Assembly: GCA_964613215.1 (NCBI GenBank)
Contig: CAZTHK010000006.1
Coordinates: forward strand, 62,001-126,000
Direction of reading: 5' to 3'
Origin: CAZTHK01 sp964613215
GTDB taxonomy: Bacteria; Krumholzibacteriota; Krumholzibacteriia; Krumholzibacteriales; CAZTHK01
Length of the DNA: 64,000 nucleotides
Every line of letters starts with the position of its first letter. Position 1 is the first letter of the stretch. Below, one piece after another: positions 54,960 to 64,000 of this stretch. Position numbers and translations under genes: made by a program. Below the pieces are notes generated by a model. It did not search any database. It saw nothing but the letters and a program-made list of their open reading frames with translations, and was not told where the DNA came from.

Positions 54960-56480
54960 ATGAAAAAGACTGTAATTGCACTTCTTGTAATGCTTATTCA
55001 AGTGGCTGTAGCGGATGCCTGTTTGGGTGAGGCAAACCTTTTCCTGCAACACCGGATCGAGCTCGATTCTGGTAAGGTTACCGCTGTCACATTCAGTCCG
55101 GACAGCCGGATGGTTGCCTTCGGCACAGAAGATGGCGGAATTACACTTCTGAATGTCCGGAAGGGGGAGAAAACCCCCCTCTCCACTCCTCATGCCGGTG
55201 GAATCACCTCCCTGGCATTCAGTAACAGCGGAAAGTATCTGGCTTCTGCATCATCGGACAAGACGGTATACCTGCTGGACCCGGAGGGGAACAGATCCCC
55301 GGTTCTGCTTAAGAACTTCAAGGGCAGGGCGGACAGGGTGGTATTCAGCGGAGACGGCAGGTATGCAGCCGCAGACGGTGATGACCACGATATCTTCATA
55401 TGGGAGGTGCCCTCCGGTCATCTCCGCTCCAGGATGGAGGGACACGAGGACGATGTTCTGGCCATCGGGTTCAATCAGCCGGAGGGAACCCTGATATCGG
55501 TGGACAGTGATGACGGTTTATTTATCTGGGATCTTTCCTCGGCAAAGCTTCTCCGCCGCTACCGGCTGGAGGCGGTAACCCTTCCCAACTCGGGCACAGA
55601 GGTAAGCTGTGCCGAAATAAGTTCAGACCGGCTTTTCGTAGCAGCCGGCATGGAGGAGCATGTATTGAAGAAGGGGGTGAGGGGGATGATATTCAAGTAT
55701 CACATCGCCTTCTTCGATATCGCCAAGGGAATCCTGATCAAGATCCTGGAGGACAACAGGCGCAGGATAGAGGACCTGGCCCTGTACCCGGGTAACTGCC
55801 TGGTTGCCTTCGATAATTCCACTCTGCAGGATAAAAAGTTGACCCTGAGAAATATAGAATCAGGGGAGTTCGATCTCCGCTACAACCTCGACGATAACTG
55901 CCCGGTGCTGGCCTTCTCCCCGGACGGGGCCTGGCTGGCCGGAGGGGTGGAATCGGCCCGTGAATCCGGGAAGCCTCTCCTGTATATCTGGGAGGTTGAT
56001 TATGAAATGCCGGCCTCGGGATGTTTCATGGGCCGGATACGCCTCACCTCCTCCCCCCAGCCGGTACTCCAGCCGGGAGTTCCCGGGATGGCAGCGGTAA
56101 TTCCCTTCGGGGTGAGTGGGACCGGCCCGGAGCTTGGTGTTTCGGCTGCGCACTTTCTGGAGAGCAGGCTGGCCGGGAATCCATATCTGAAGCTGCTGGA
56201 AAGGTCCAGGGTAGCCGACATCATAAATGAACTAAAACTTCAGCAGAGTGAACTGGTGGATAAGGATAAAGCGGTAAGGGTGGGCAAGATGCTGGGGGCT
56301 TCGTTAATTATTACCGGGAATGTCGACCGGGTGGGAGCTGATCTGGTGGTATCGGCCAGGATAATAGATGTACAGTCGGGGGAGATACTGGGCTTGAGGG
56401 AGCTACACTGCGGCCAGTGCGGGGCAGATGATCTCTTCGATGCCATCGATATTCTCGCCCCCGCTCTGGTTCAGGAGTGA
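54960..56480 (+). CDS. WD40-repeat protein with CsgG/FlgO-like C-terminal domain
   Basis: A 506-residue exported protein (signal peptide to about residue 22). Residues 30-345 are a WD40 propeller of about six or seven blades (VTAVTFSPDSRMVAFGTEDG, ITSLAFSNSGKYLASASSDK, ILAFSP-type strand repeats). About 370-500 is a CsgG/FlgO-type domain (AVIPFGVSGTGPELGVSAAH, LLERSRVADIINELKLQQS, VGKMLGASLIITGNV). The same C-terminal fold recurs in the proteins at 59065 and 60138, so these genes likely belong to one envelope system. Activity unknown. Confidence 0.85.
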   Translation: MKKTVIALLVMLIQVAVADACLGEANLFLQHRIELDSGKVTAVTFSPDSRMVAFGTEDGGITLLNVRKGEKTPLSTPHAGGITSLAFSNSGKYLASASSDKTVYLLDPEGNRSPVLLKNFKGRADRVVFSGDGRYAAADGDDHDIFIWEVPSGHLRSRMEGHEDDVLAIGFNQPEGTLISVDSDDGLFIWDLSSAKLLRRYRLEAVTLPNSGTEVSCAEISSDRLFVAAGMEEHVLKKGVRGMIFKYHIAFFDIAKGILIKILEDNRRRIEDLALYPGNCLVAFDNSTLQDKKLTLRNIESGEFDLRYNLDDNCPVLAFSPDGAWLAGGVESARESGKPLLYIWEVDYEMPASGCFMGRIRLTSSPQPVLQPGVPGMAAVIPFGVSGTGPELGVSAAHFLESRLAGNPYLKLLERSRVADIINELKLQQSELVDKDKAVRVGKMLGASLIITGNVDRVGADLVVSARIIDVQSGEILGLRELHCGQCGADDLFDAIDILAPALVQE

Positions 56481-56497
56481 ACTGATACCGGTTATTT

Positions 56498-56783
56498 TCA
56501 CCTCTCTATCATCACGATATTGGCATCCGAGCCGCTTCTGCGGTGCCGTGCCAGCTGCTGATATTCCGGCGACTGATACCAGTTCAGGGCTTCCTCCCGG
56601 TTGGGGAATACGGATAAGTACGTTACACTCAAAGGGCCATTTACCCTTAAGAACTTCGGAATCCATATCGATGGCAACTACAATCCCCAGGTATTGCGAG
56701 AATATCTCATCGAATCCGTCCGGGCACTTCTGATACTTGTCCCGGTCATGTATGGCAATCCCGGCTATGATATAACAGCTCAT
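56498..56783 (-). pseudogene. DUF1330-family gene with a frameshift
   Basis: The ATG at 56783 (SD GGAAGG) starts SCYIIAGIAIHDRDKYQ, and the frame runs through FSQYLGIVVAIDMDSEVLKG to WPFECNVLIRIP, a normal DUF1330 N-terminal part. After CCCC near 56601-56604 the family sequence continues in the next frame: NREEALNWYQSPEYQQLARH...SDANIVMIER, then TGA at 56498. Removing one C from that run restores a 95-residue protein. The original frame goes on to nonsense sequence that overlaps the end of the WD40-CsgG gene. Either a recent mutation or a sequencing error in a short homopolymer. Confidence 0.85.
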
Positions 56784-57289
56784 CAGCTTCTTCCTTCCTT
56801 TCTGATACCATATATTTCTCCAGGGAAATTTTTACTGATTAACTGCCCGGCCGGGATTTCTTCGAAGTTTTATCCGGAAGTGCTACGGTTGGAAAATGTT
56901 AACCTCAATCCGTCAATAAACCCATTGATGCTGGTTGTCTTTGCGGCTAAATGGTGATACTTTCTCTGCCATTTCTGTAATTGGTAAACACCACCAGCTG
57001 TGGAGTAATAAGAGGAGATACAATCCGGACAGGTTGGCGTATGGAGGGAAAGAATCGCTGTTCCGGTCACCATAATTTTGTCGGACTGAGGTTAATTGCT
57101 TTCCGGCCAGCGAGCTCTTCCATTATCATCCTTCAATCCCTCTAAGCTATTGACTTATCCCAAAAGCTCCAGTAGATTTAGATGGAATTTGTTATCTTCG
57201 GCATTGTTATTTCCCGCCGTATCTTATACGGTTACCGTGGATTTGCGGTGGGCTGATTTGCGAAACCAACCGGGCTGGAAACGACAGAC
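56784..57289. other. intergenic region before the kinase gene
   Basis: About 500 bp between the minus-strand DUF1330 gene and the plus-strand kinase gene. It holds the candidate promoter at 57150 and no supported gene. Confidence 0.4.
57150..57178 (+). promoter_or_regulatory. candidate promoter of the PEGA kinase operon
   Basis: TTGACT (57150-57155) and TAGATT (57173-57178) are 17 bases apart, close to the sigma-70 pattern, about 105 bp upstream of the kinase ATG. Confidence 0.4.
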
Positions 57290-59011
57290 ATGGAAGAAAA
57301 GCAGATAGGTGATTACAAGATACTCAAGCAGATAGGCGCCGGTGGCATGGCCCGGGTCTATCTGGGTGTACACAAGGATGTGCCCAACCTGAAGGTGGTG
57401 CTGAAGGTTCTCTCCGACCCCCGCCAGGCGGAGCGGTTCAAGCAGGAGGCGGACAAACTGGCCCTGCTGGACAGGCATCCCCATATCTGCAAGATCAAGC
57501 ACTTCTTCAACCACGGCGATGAGCTGGTAATCGTAATGGAGTACATCGAGGGTAAAAGCCTCAAGGAGATCCTGGAGGAGAAGGGTCAGCTTTCCATTCC
57601 GGAGGCTCTTAAGATAACCTGTGATATCATCTCCGCGCTGGAACCGGCCCACCAGCAGGGGATCTTCCACCGGGATATCAAACCGGGCAACATCATGTTC
57701 AAGGAATCGGGACAGGTAAAGATAATAGACTTCGGCATAGCCAAGGCCAAAACCGACCCCAGCCTTACCATAGTGGGAACCAGCGCCGGAACTCCGGACT
57801 ATATGGCGCCGGAGCAGTTCGACGCCTCCGAAGACATCGACTACTCCAAATCGGACATCTATGCAGTGGGCACCATGCTGTTCAGGATGCTCACCGGCGA
57901 ACTTCCCTTCAAGGGGGCCAATGAATTCGCGCTCAGGGACGCCAAACTTTTCGAATCCCCCCCCAGACCATCCAAGCTGAACGGGGAGATCGGAAAGGAA
58001 CTGGAAAATATCATAATCAAATCCATCCACAGTGATCCGGAGAAGAGATTCAGCTCGGTAAGGGAAATGAGGGAGAAGCTGGAGGCAGTCTCACAGGGCT
58101 ATGAGGTAAAGGAGACCCTCACCTCCATCCAGCAGCCGGGAGAGGGCAGACAGGCCCAGGCTCCCGGAGCGGGAGGCAGGAGGAAGGTCATGTACATCTC
58201 CGTCGCTGCGGTCATTGCAGCAGCGGTTGCGGTATACATGCTGCTGATCCGGCCCGCTCCGGCAGATACAGGCAAGATAGATGTAACCATCACCCCCGCC
58301 AGCAATATCTACATAGACGGGCGGCTGGCCGGTTCATCCACCAGTGTGCAGAGTGCTGAACTCGAGCCGGGCAGGCATACCATCCGCATCCAGAACAAAT
58401 CGGCACTGTTCAGGCAGGATATCATCGACACCATAGATGTGGCCGCAGGAACAAGCCTCCGGAGGGATTACTACTTCGACGGGGCGCTGGAAATAGGCAT
58501 CCATCCCTCCGGTTCCCTCTATATCAATGACAGCCTTATCTCCTCCTCCGTCACCTCTGAGAGGCTGGCAATGCAGCCGGGGAGGCATATCATCAGGGTG
58601 GCAAACCTGGGAGCCAGGGGCCGGAAGGAATTTCTGGATACCATCCGGGTGGCGGCGAACAAGGTGCTGGAGAGGGACTATTCCTTTACCATGCCGTCAA
58701 ACGGCGGAGAGACATCTGAACACTCCTCCTCCCAACAGACCGGCCCGAATGAATCTCAGCCGGCGGAACGGGAAGAGGAGGCTAAGCCGGTACCCGGCAC
58801 ATTGATATTGGGATCAAGGCCCCGGGGAGGACAGATATTCATAGACGGAGAGCTGCAGGAGCACAGAACCCCCTACACCTTCAGCCTTCCGCCCGGAGAA
58901 CATACCGTCAGGATCATAATCGTGGAAGACGGCCAGACCTTCGAACATCTTTACCGGGTTAATATCAGGAGCGGAAAAAGCGAAAAAGTATTGTTCAAAC
59001 CACTGGAATAG
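57290..59011 (+). CDS. Ser/Thr protein kinase with three PEGA domains
   Basis: A 573-residue inner-membrane kinase. The cytoplasmic Hanks-type domain (residues 1-270) has the glycine loop IGAGGMARVYLG, Lys in VVLKVLSD, HRDIKPGN, IDFGIAKAK and MAPEQF, so it should be active. A helix (about 302-322, VAAVIAAAVAVYMLLI) crosses the membrane. Outside are three PEGA repeats (about 328-395, 397-465 and 503-573) with repeats such as INDSLISSSVTSERLAMQPG and IDGELQEHRTPYTFSLPPGE; an acidic linker precedes the third. PEGA domains are thought to bind envelope partners. Genes for CsgG-like proteins follow on the same strand. Confidence 0.94.
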   Translation: MEEKQIGDYKILKQIGAGGMARVYLGVHKDVPNLKVVLKVLSDPRQAERFKQEADKLALLDRHPHICKIKHFFNHGDELVIVMEYIEGKSLKEILEEKGQLSIPEALKITCDIISALEPAHQQGIFHRDIKPGNIMFKESGQVKIIDFGIAKAKTDPSLTIVGTSAGTPDYMAPEQFDASEDIDYSKSDIYAVGTMLFRMLTGELPFKGANEFALRDAKLFESPPRPSKLNGEIGKELENIIIKSIHSDPEKRFSSVREMREKLEAVSQGYEVKETLTSIQQPGEGRQAQAPGAGGRRKVMYISVAAVIAAAVAVYMLLIRPAPADTGKIDVTITPASNIYIDGRLAGSSTSVQSAELEPGRHTIRIQNKSALFRQDIIDTIDVAAGTSLRRDYYFDGALEIGIHPSGSLYINDSLISSSVTSERLAMQPGRHIIRVANLGARGRKEFLDTIRVAANKVLERDYSFTMPSNGGETSEHSSSQQTGPNESQPAEREEEAKPVPGTLILGSRPRGGQIFIDGELQEHRTPYTFSLPPGEHTVRIIIVEDGQTFEHLYRVNIRSGKSEKVLFKPLE

Positions 59012-59064
59012 TATAGAATAATTTTGCTGTTTGTGCTCAAAATATTTACCAAGGGGGACCAAAA

Positions 59065-60114
59065 ATGAGAAGCAAGAGTTCCACGAGTGTATCCATAGTG
59101 ATCTCTCTCCTTTTTCTGCTGATCCTTTCTCCGGTCATATCCACCTCTACCGAAACCGGCGAGATGATAGCCCAGAGACTGGCTGAAGCAATAGATCTCT
59201 ACAGCGACCTGGAGTTCGAGAAGGGACTGTCCATCACAGATGAACTCCTGACCGGGCAGAACCTGTCAGCCAATGACAGCATTGCCATCTACGAGATAAA
59301 GAGTATCATTACTTACGCCAAGGGGCATCACTACAAGCGAAAGGCCTTCAACTACCTGGAAAATATCTCTGACATCGGCCACTGTCTGATCAACCTCCCC
59401 CGGGAACTCTGGCCCACCGAACTGAGGGATAAATGGTATGCCCTCTCCAAAAAGAAGAACTTGCTATCCTGCCCGGTGGAGGAAAAACCGGGGGTTAAAA
59501 CCATAGCCATAATGGAATTCGATAACTTCTCGGTGGGAAAGTATCAGGAGGAGCTGGGAGCGCTGAGCAAGGGGCTGGCGGATTTCTTCGAATATGATTT
59601 TACCCGCTTTTCCGACCTGAAGGTGGTGGAGAGGGACAAGATCGACTATATCCTCAGGGAGATCAAGATGGTGGAAGAGGGCAAGGTGGACAAGGCCACC
59701 GCCGTTGAGGTGGGCAGGATTCTGGGGGCCCAGATGATGGTGTTCGGGAGTATTACCCAGATAGATGACGATAATGCAGTCATGCTGGCCCGGGCGGTGG
59801 ATGTGGAGACCTCCGAAATAATAACCGTGGCGGAGAAGAGGGGCGAGCCAAATTTCGTGGACATGGAGAAAGAGCTGGTAAAGGACCTGGCCAAACAGCT
59901 GAATATCCTGGTGAGCGACGAAACCGATCAGCTCATCGACGAATCCGGAACCAGGGATATGGATGCAGCCAAGCTCTACTCCATCGGTTTGAAGTACCTG
60001 GATAAATATGAGTACGAAAAGGCCTACGATTACTTCAAGAAGGCTTATGATAAGGATAACAGCTTCACCGAGGCCAGGAAGAAGATGGAAGTCTACAAAC
60101 CCCTTATCAGCTAG
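59065..60114 (+). CDS. CsgG-like protein with C-terminal TPR
   Basis: A 349-residue exported protein (signal peptide core SIVISLLFLLILSPVI). An N-terminal helical region (about 35-130) is followed by a CsgG/FlgO-type domain (about 140-290: KTIAIMEFDNFSVGKYQEEL, LKVVERDKIDYILREIKMV, VGRILGAQMMVFGSI). A TPR motif closes the protein (YSIGLKYLDKYEYEKAYDYF). SD AAGGGGGA. It follows the kinase by 53 bp, suggesting a shared transcript. It could be a phosphorylated or PEGA-binding partner; that is inference. Confidence 0.87.
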   Translation: MRSKSSTSVSIVISLLFLLILSPVISTSTETGEMIAQRLAEAIDLYSDLEFEKGLSITDELLTGQNLSANDSIAIYEIKSIITYAKGHHYKRKAFNYLENISDIGHCLINLPRELWPTELRDKWYALSKKKNLLSCPVEEKPGVKTIAIMEFDNFSVGKYQEELGALSKGLADFFEYDFTRFSDLKVVERDKIDYILREIKMVEEGKVDKATAVEVGRILGAQMMVFGSITQIDDDNAVMLARAVDVETSEIITVAEKRGEPNFVDMEKELVKDLAKQLNILVSDETDQLIDESGTRDMDAAKLYSIGLKYLDKYEYEKAYDYFKKAYDKDNSFTEARKKMEVYKPLIS

Positions 60115-60137
60115 TAAAGATCCTCAGGGAGATGATA

Positions 60138-61463
60138 ATGAGAAGCTTTATCCCGGCAATAATCATGGTCGTTTTGCTCAGCGCAGGCTGCTCTCAGAGC
60201 CTTTATACGAAGGGGAAAATCGCCTCCCGGGAGGGTGACTACGATGAAGCCATAACCACACTTTACCGGGCAGTGGAGGAGGATCCCGAAGACTACCGGG
60301 CCTGGCGGGAGATAGGAATAGCCTACTACAGGAATGCCCTCCCGGATAAGGCGGAGGAAGCTTTCGCCATGTCCAACCGGATCAAACCCAACGCCGGTTC
60401 CAGCCTCTATCTGGGATTGATATTCGAGAAGCGGGAAGAGTATGACAAAGCCATTAAACTCTACGGCTCCGCCATCAATCTGGAGGGCAATAATGAAGTG
60501 AGGGAGGATATCCGCAACCGGCTGGATATTCTGATAGACAGGAAACTGGAACAGGAGGCCATCGCGGCTGTGGACAATGAATCCGGCATCGACACCCGCT
60601 CCATCCCGGAGAATACCATAGCTGTAATCAACTTCGACAACTCTGCGCTGGAAGAAGATATGAAACCCCTTGCCATGGGGTTAGCGGAACTTACTGCCAC
60701 CGACCTGGCAAAGGTCTCTGAACTGAATGTGGTGGAAAGGGCAAAGATCAATGCCATTCTGAAAGAGCTGAAACTAAGCCAGTCCCAGTATGCCGACCCC
60801 CACAATGCTCCCCGGGTAGGCCGGCTGATGGGGAGCCGCAAGCTGGTTACCGGAATGATAACCGGCGCGGGGGAGGAAGCCTTCAGAATCGACGGAGCGC
60901 TGGTAAACACGGTGGAAGGAAAAACTTCACGAACCGGAGCTGCGGAGGGAGAGCTGAAGAAGTTCTTCCGGGTGCAGAAGAAATTTGTCTTCGATGTAAT
61001 AGACACTCTGGGGATGGAACTGACCAGGGAGGAGCGGGATGCCATAGAGGAGGTTCCCACCGAATCCTTCCTGGCATTCATGGCATACAGCCGTGGGCTG
61101 ATGTATCAACAGCAGGGCATGCCCGGTGAAGCGCTGAAACACTTCAGAGATGCTCAGCAACATGATCCCGGATTCGGCAGGGCTGCCGGGATGGCCGCAA
61201 AGATGGAGCTCAAGCTATCCATGGGAGGAGGGGGAGAGGGAGAAAAGTTCGAGAAATTAATCCAGACATCGGTGATCTCGGAAGAGGCAGGGGCCGGCCT
61301 GGCCAATGTTCAGGCTGCCAATCTTATCAACAACGGTTTCATCCGCACCCCCGGTTCCCGCTTCGGCTTCGGAGTCAATCCCCTGGCTCCTCCCGGCGGA
61401 GGAGCTATATCCACAGGCTACGGATTCATCATTATAGAAGGGAATCTGGATGCGGATAAATAA
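60138..61463 (+). CDS. TPR lipoprotein with CsgG-like domain
   Basis: A 441-residue lipoprotein with lipobox VVLLSAGCSQS. TPR repeats come first (about residues 20-120: KGKIASREGDYDEAITTLYR, AWREIGIAYYRNALPDKAEE). Then a CsgG-type domain (about 155-290: IAVINFDNSALEEDMKPLA, LNVVERAKINAILKELKLS, VGRLMGSRKLVTGMI), another TPR-like stretch near 320-350 and a Gly-rich tail. The order of domains is the reverse of the preceding gene product. The ATG 60138 is preferred to 60132 by SD distance (AGGGAG). The stop overlaps the next start by 14 bp. Confidence 0.87.
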   Translation: MRSFIPAIIMVVLLSAGCSQSLYTKGKIASREGDYDEAITTLYRAVEEDPEDYRAWREIGIAYYRNALPDKAEEAFAMSNRIKPNAGSSLYLGLIFEKREEYDKAIKLYGSAINLEGNNEVREDIRNRLDILIDRKLEQEAIAAVDNESGIDTRSIPENTIAVINFDNSALEEDMKPLAMGLAELTATDLAKVSELNVVERAKINAILKELKLSQSQYADPHNAPRVGRLMGSRKLVTGMITGAGEEAFRIDGALVNTVEGKTSRTGAAEGELKKFFRVQKKFVFDVIDTLGMELTREERDAIEEVPTESFLAFMAYSRGLMYQQQGMPGEALKHFRDAQQHDPGFGRAAGMAAKMELKLSMGGGGEGEKFEKLIQTSVISEEAGAGLANVQAANLINNGFIRTPGSRFGFGVNPLAPPGGGAISTGYGFIIIEGNLDADK

Positions 61464-62574
61464 GATTATAATTCTATATCTTTTTATAACCCTGGTGCCT
61501 GTCTCCGGTGCGGTGGGACAGATAGTGTACGATCAGCCATACTCCACTGATGTGGCTTTTTACTACACCTCCTGGTCACTGGATAACCCGGTGGCGGATA
61601 GGGAGGATGAGATATCACAAAGGACTGTTTCCCTCTCCGGTTTCATTCCCCTCAGGGATAATTTCGAAGCCAGATATTCCATGATAACCGCATCCAACAC
61701 CCTGGATATGAACAATACAGAGAGTGAGCTCGCCGGGCTGGGTGATGTGAGGGTACAGCTTTCTCACTCCTTCTCCCGGGACAGATTGCTCTTCTCAGCG
61801 GGGCTGAACCTGCCCACCGGAAAACAGGAGCTGGATACCGATGATGAAATACAGGTGGTGGATTTCCTCTCCAGGGACTATCTTTCCCTCCCCCTGAGAC
61901 GATACGGGGAAGGGCTGGGGTTCAACCTGATGGCAGGAGGAGCGACCAGGCTGGGAGCAGTCAAATGCGGATTGACCGCCTCCTATCAGCACACCGGAAC
62001 CTACCAGCCCTATAACAGTTACGGTGATTACAACCCGGGTAACCACATCTCCCTGGGAGCGAACGCCAATTTTGCGCTGAATAAGATAGATTATTCAGTC
62101 CAGTGCCTCTACAGCGTATCAGGAACAGATCAGCTGGACGATGCCGACATCTATAAGCAGGCTCCCCAGTTCATCACCCAGTTATCCGCCACCTACAGCG
62201 GAGAACCCTACCGGACCACCCTGGGAACCAGAATAATTCTCCGGGGCCGCAACACCAGGTACAGCCTTGCCGACGGTGTTATAGAGAGCCAGCTGAAGAA
62301 GTACGGGGACGAGTACGATTTCTTCCTGCGTTTTGATTACACTCCGGACACCTCCTGGAGAATAGGTGTTCATGCAGCCACCCGGCAGATTTCATCCGGA
62401 GAGGAGGCCCTGGACCACTCATCCATATACAACGCCGGACTGGATGTTTCCAGAAAGGTCTCTGAAAACCTCAATCTCAATATAGGAGGAATATTCTATA
62501 TTGGCTCCACCGACCTTGACGATATCAGCATCAGTGGCTTTCAGACCACCGCATCATTGTCGGTAGCCTATTAG
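61450..62574 (+). CDS. outer-membrane beta-barrel protein
   Basis: A 374-residue protein with a signal peptide (RINKIIILYLFITLVPVSGAVGQ). About 12-14 amphipathic strands are visible, for example QRTVSLSGFIPLRDNFEARY, RLLFSAGLNLPTGKQELD and LNLNIGGIFYIGS. The FSAGLNLPTGK sequence is typical of FadL/transporter-type barrels annotated as outer-membrane transport proteins. It ends TASLSVAY. Its start overlaps the preceding lipoprotein gene by 14 bp, so it is part of the kinase-CsgG group. Confidence 0.85.
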   Translation: MRINKIIILYLFITLVPVSGAVGQIVYDQPYSTDVAFYYTSWSLDNPVADREDEISQRTVSLSGFIPLRDNFEARYSMITASNTLDMNNTESELAGLGDVRVQLSHSFSRDRLLFSAGLNLPTGKQELDTDDEIQVVDFLSRDYLSLPLRRYGEGLGFNLMAGGATRLGAVKCGLTASYQHTGTYQPYNSYGDYNPGNHISLGANANFALNKIDYSVQCLYSVSGTDQLDDADIYKQAPQFITQLSATYSGEPYRTTLGTRIILRGRNTRYSLADGVIESQLKKYGDEYDFFLRFDYTPDTSWRIGVHAATRQISSGEEALDHSSIYNAGLDVSRKVSENLNLNIGGIFYIGSTDLDDISISGFQTTASLSVAY

Positions 62575-62587
62575 GAGGAGATAAACA

Positions 62588-64000
62588 ATGAACCTGCACG
62601 GAAAAAGCAGAAACGCCATATTAATTCTCCTCGTACTGGCTGTAATATCAGCCGGTTGCTCCGAAAAGATAACCGATACCACCGGCCAGGAGGCTGAACT
62701 GAAGATAAAGGCTTCTCCCGGTGCCTCGGTCAACCTGAGACAGGTCGCCCGGTTCACCCTTACCGTAACCGGGCCCGGCCTGGTAAGACCGATAGTAACT
62801 CCGCTGCTGTTCGAGAACGGATATCTGACCGGCACAGTGCTCGTACCGGCCGGTCCCGGCCGGTCGTTTCTGATAGAGGCTTTCGATGAAACCGGGCGGG
62901 TTATATATTCAGGCCGTACCGTTACCGATGTAACCCCTGATGTCACGGTAGAATTGAATATAGATCTCTATCCCCGCATACCCATGATAAAGCTCTCTCC
63001 GTCGTACTACTTCGAACCCTTCGGTTCCCTGCTGGCCTTCCGGCTTAAGGTTTATAATATGGTGGACCTACGGGGAATCCGCATAAAAATTGACAACCAG
63101 AGTGAAATACTGGGGAGGGGATTCTATGCCGACAGTGTGGTGGTCAACCCCGAAATAGCCGGAGTGACCTCTCTGAACTGGTGGGTGAATGAAATGGATT
63201 ACAGCACCACCATATATATGGCACACCGCTACACCGGCAGCAGCATCCTGGATGAATCCGGATACAGGGAGCTGGCCACGGTTTACTTCGGAACATACTA
63301 CCCCTACGGAGGCCCTTCCAGCGATGTTTACAGCTTTACCCCGGCCATAATTGACATGGTTGATCTGGAGGGAGATACCCTTTCCGGGAAAGATATCTAC
63401 AGCGAAACCTCCACCGCGGAGCTGTTCCATCACTCAGAGCATCAGGTAGCATTCTGGGATATGGACTGGACTTCGGAAGATCCCGACAGTGTCATTGACA
63501 CATCCACGAACCGGCTCCACGGAATGGCCAGCGGTACCAGCTGGGATGAAGGGATATTCGGCGGAGCCAGGGTTTTCGATGGAGTGGATGATTTCATACG
63601 CATCCCCGATAATCCCCTTCTTGATCTGTCCGACGGCATCACCATTTCATTCTGGATCAATATCCGGGATTACGGTGAAGAGGATTCCGCCTGTATTATC
63701 AGTAAGATGGCCAGTGATGCTCCCATAAACTACCAGTTTCTGGTATCCGGCCTTGCCGGCGGGAAAATGACCTCCTTCCTGTTCGGTTATGGCAAATCGC
63801 CCTACCAGATTTACTATGTGGAGGTCCCCGGTATTATAGATGCCGGCTGGCGGAATGTTATCTTTTCTTATCAGTTCGGCGATCCCTCATCTGCGATATT
63901 CGTTCTCGACCTGGAGAGGAGGGAGGGCGAATGGTTCGAAGATACCGGACGTATTCCGCCTCCCGCATCCGACGGCCCGCTGATGTTCGGGAAGCGGCTG
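62588..64000 (+). CDS. LamG-domain lipoprotein, cut by window end
   Basis: The frame opens at ATG 62588 (SD GGAGGAG) and stays open for 471 codons to the window edge. Lipobox AVISAGCSEK. A beta-rich region (about 30-130) precedes a cohesin-like segment (about 135-250: FGSLLAFRLKVYNMVDLRG). From about 285 comes a concanavalin/LamG domain (AFWDMDWTSEDPDSVIDTST, RVFDGVDDFIRIPDNPLLDL, ITISFWINIRDYG). Such proteins bind glycans or other surface ligands. It follows the barrel gene by 13 bp and may work with it. Confidence 0.85.
   Translation, partial: MNLHGKSRNAILILLVLAVISAGCSEKITDTTGQEAELKIKASPGASVNLRQVARFTLTVTGPGLVRPIVTPLLFENGYLTGTVLVPAGPGRSFLIEAFDETGRVIYSGRTVTDVTPDVTVELNIDLYPRIPMIKLSPSYYFEPFGSLLAFRLKVYNMVDLRGIRIKIDNQSEILGRGFYADSVVVNPEIAGVTSLNWWVNEMDYSTTIYMAHRYTGSSILDESGYRELATVYFGTYYPYGGPSSDVYSFTPAIIDMVDLEGDTLSGKDIYSETSTAELFHHSEHQVAFWDMDWTSEDPDSVIDTSTNRLHGMASGTSWDEGIFGGARVFDGVDDFIRIPDNPLLDLSDGITISFWINIRDYGEEDSACIISKMASDAPINYQFLVSGLAGGKMTSFLFGYGKSPYQIYYVEVPGIIDAGWRNVIFSYQFGDPSSAIFVLDLERREGEWFEDTGRIPPPASDGPLMFGKRL

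Noticed and set aside
1..64000. tRNA, rRNA, CRISPR arrays, insertion-sequence transposases
   Set aside because: Looked for T-loop-like words, regularly spaced repeats and transposase motifs on both strands by eye and found none that hold up.

Overview
The window comes from a Gram-negative bacterium. It carries outer-membrane beta-barrels, TolC, RND pumps, lipoproteins and many signal peptides. The gene set points to an uncultivated lineage of the FCB superphylum (Krumholzibacteriota, Eisenbacteria or Latescibacterota are my guesses). The clues are a FISUMP-domain lipoprotein, a DUF6599 protein, a PEGA-domain Ser/Thr kinase beside CsgG-like proteins, an archaeal-type phosphoglycerate mutase, a stand-alone GMP-synthase ATPase subunit and indolepyruvate:ferredoxin oxidoreductase. 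This placement is inference; there is no rRNA or tRNA in the window to test it. Many genes start with TTG or GTG behind a strong Shine-Dalgarno sequence (pyruvate kinase, TolC, adaptor, two glycosyltransferases and others), so starts were chosen on the SD sequence and not on the longest frame.

Layout. 1-8 kb: apgM, a GT39 membrane glycosyltransferase, a redox group (ArsR-type regulator, thioredoxin, DUF1858 protein), and a TPR-sulfotransferase followed by guaA ATPase subunit. 8-16.5 kb is a worn region: an HNH-domain ORF, a GT39-TPR gene with internal deletions, an M1 peptidase fused to an outer-membrane-barrel-like domain, a GDT1-family transporter, a decayed partial copy of the thiolase gene, an AT-richer glycosyltransferase-like gene, and a 147-bp inverted-repeat element. 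16.5-20.3 kb: an operon of two thiolase-fold proteins, both without the nucleophilic cysteine, and two DUF35 zinc-ribbon/OB proteins, followed by strong RNA hairpins. 20.6-33 kb: housekeeping and envelope genes (pyruvate kinase, GT4, aldo/keto reductase with ferredoxin tail, secreted Cys-rich protein, DUF6599, hybrid histidine kinase plus thioredoxin, barrel, iorAB).

32.9-48.8 kb is the most unusual part. It is a seven-gene minus-strand export locus: ABC ATPase, ABC permease fused to a zinc-less M1-peptidase-like region and a golvesin-like C-terminus, TolC, membrane-fusion lipoprotein, an RND pump, a second RND pump fused through an extra membrane linker to a complete ABC ATPase domain, and an ABC-2 permease. 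The fused ATPase and the free one look like paralogues. The gene order suggests that RND and ABC modules share one adaptor and one outer-membrane channel.

49.4-64 kb: Xaa-Pro aminopeptidase, a nuclease/lamin-tail lipoprotein and a FISUMP lipoprotein, followed by an envelope-signalling group. That group holds a small barrel, a WD40-CsgG protein, a frameshifted DUF1330 gene, a PEGA Ser/Thr kinase, two TPR/CsgG proteins, a barrel and a LamG lipoprotein cut by the window end.
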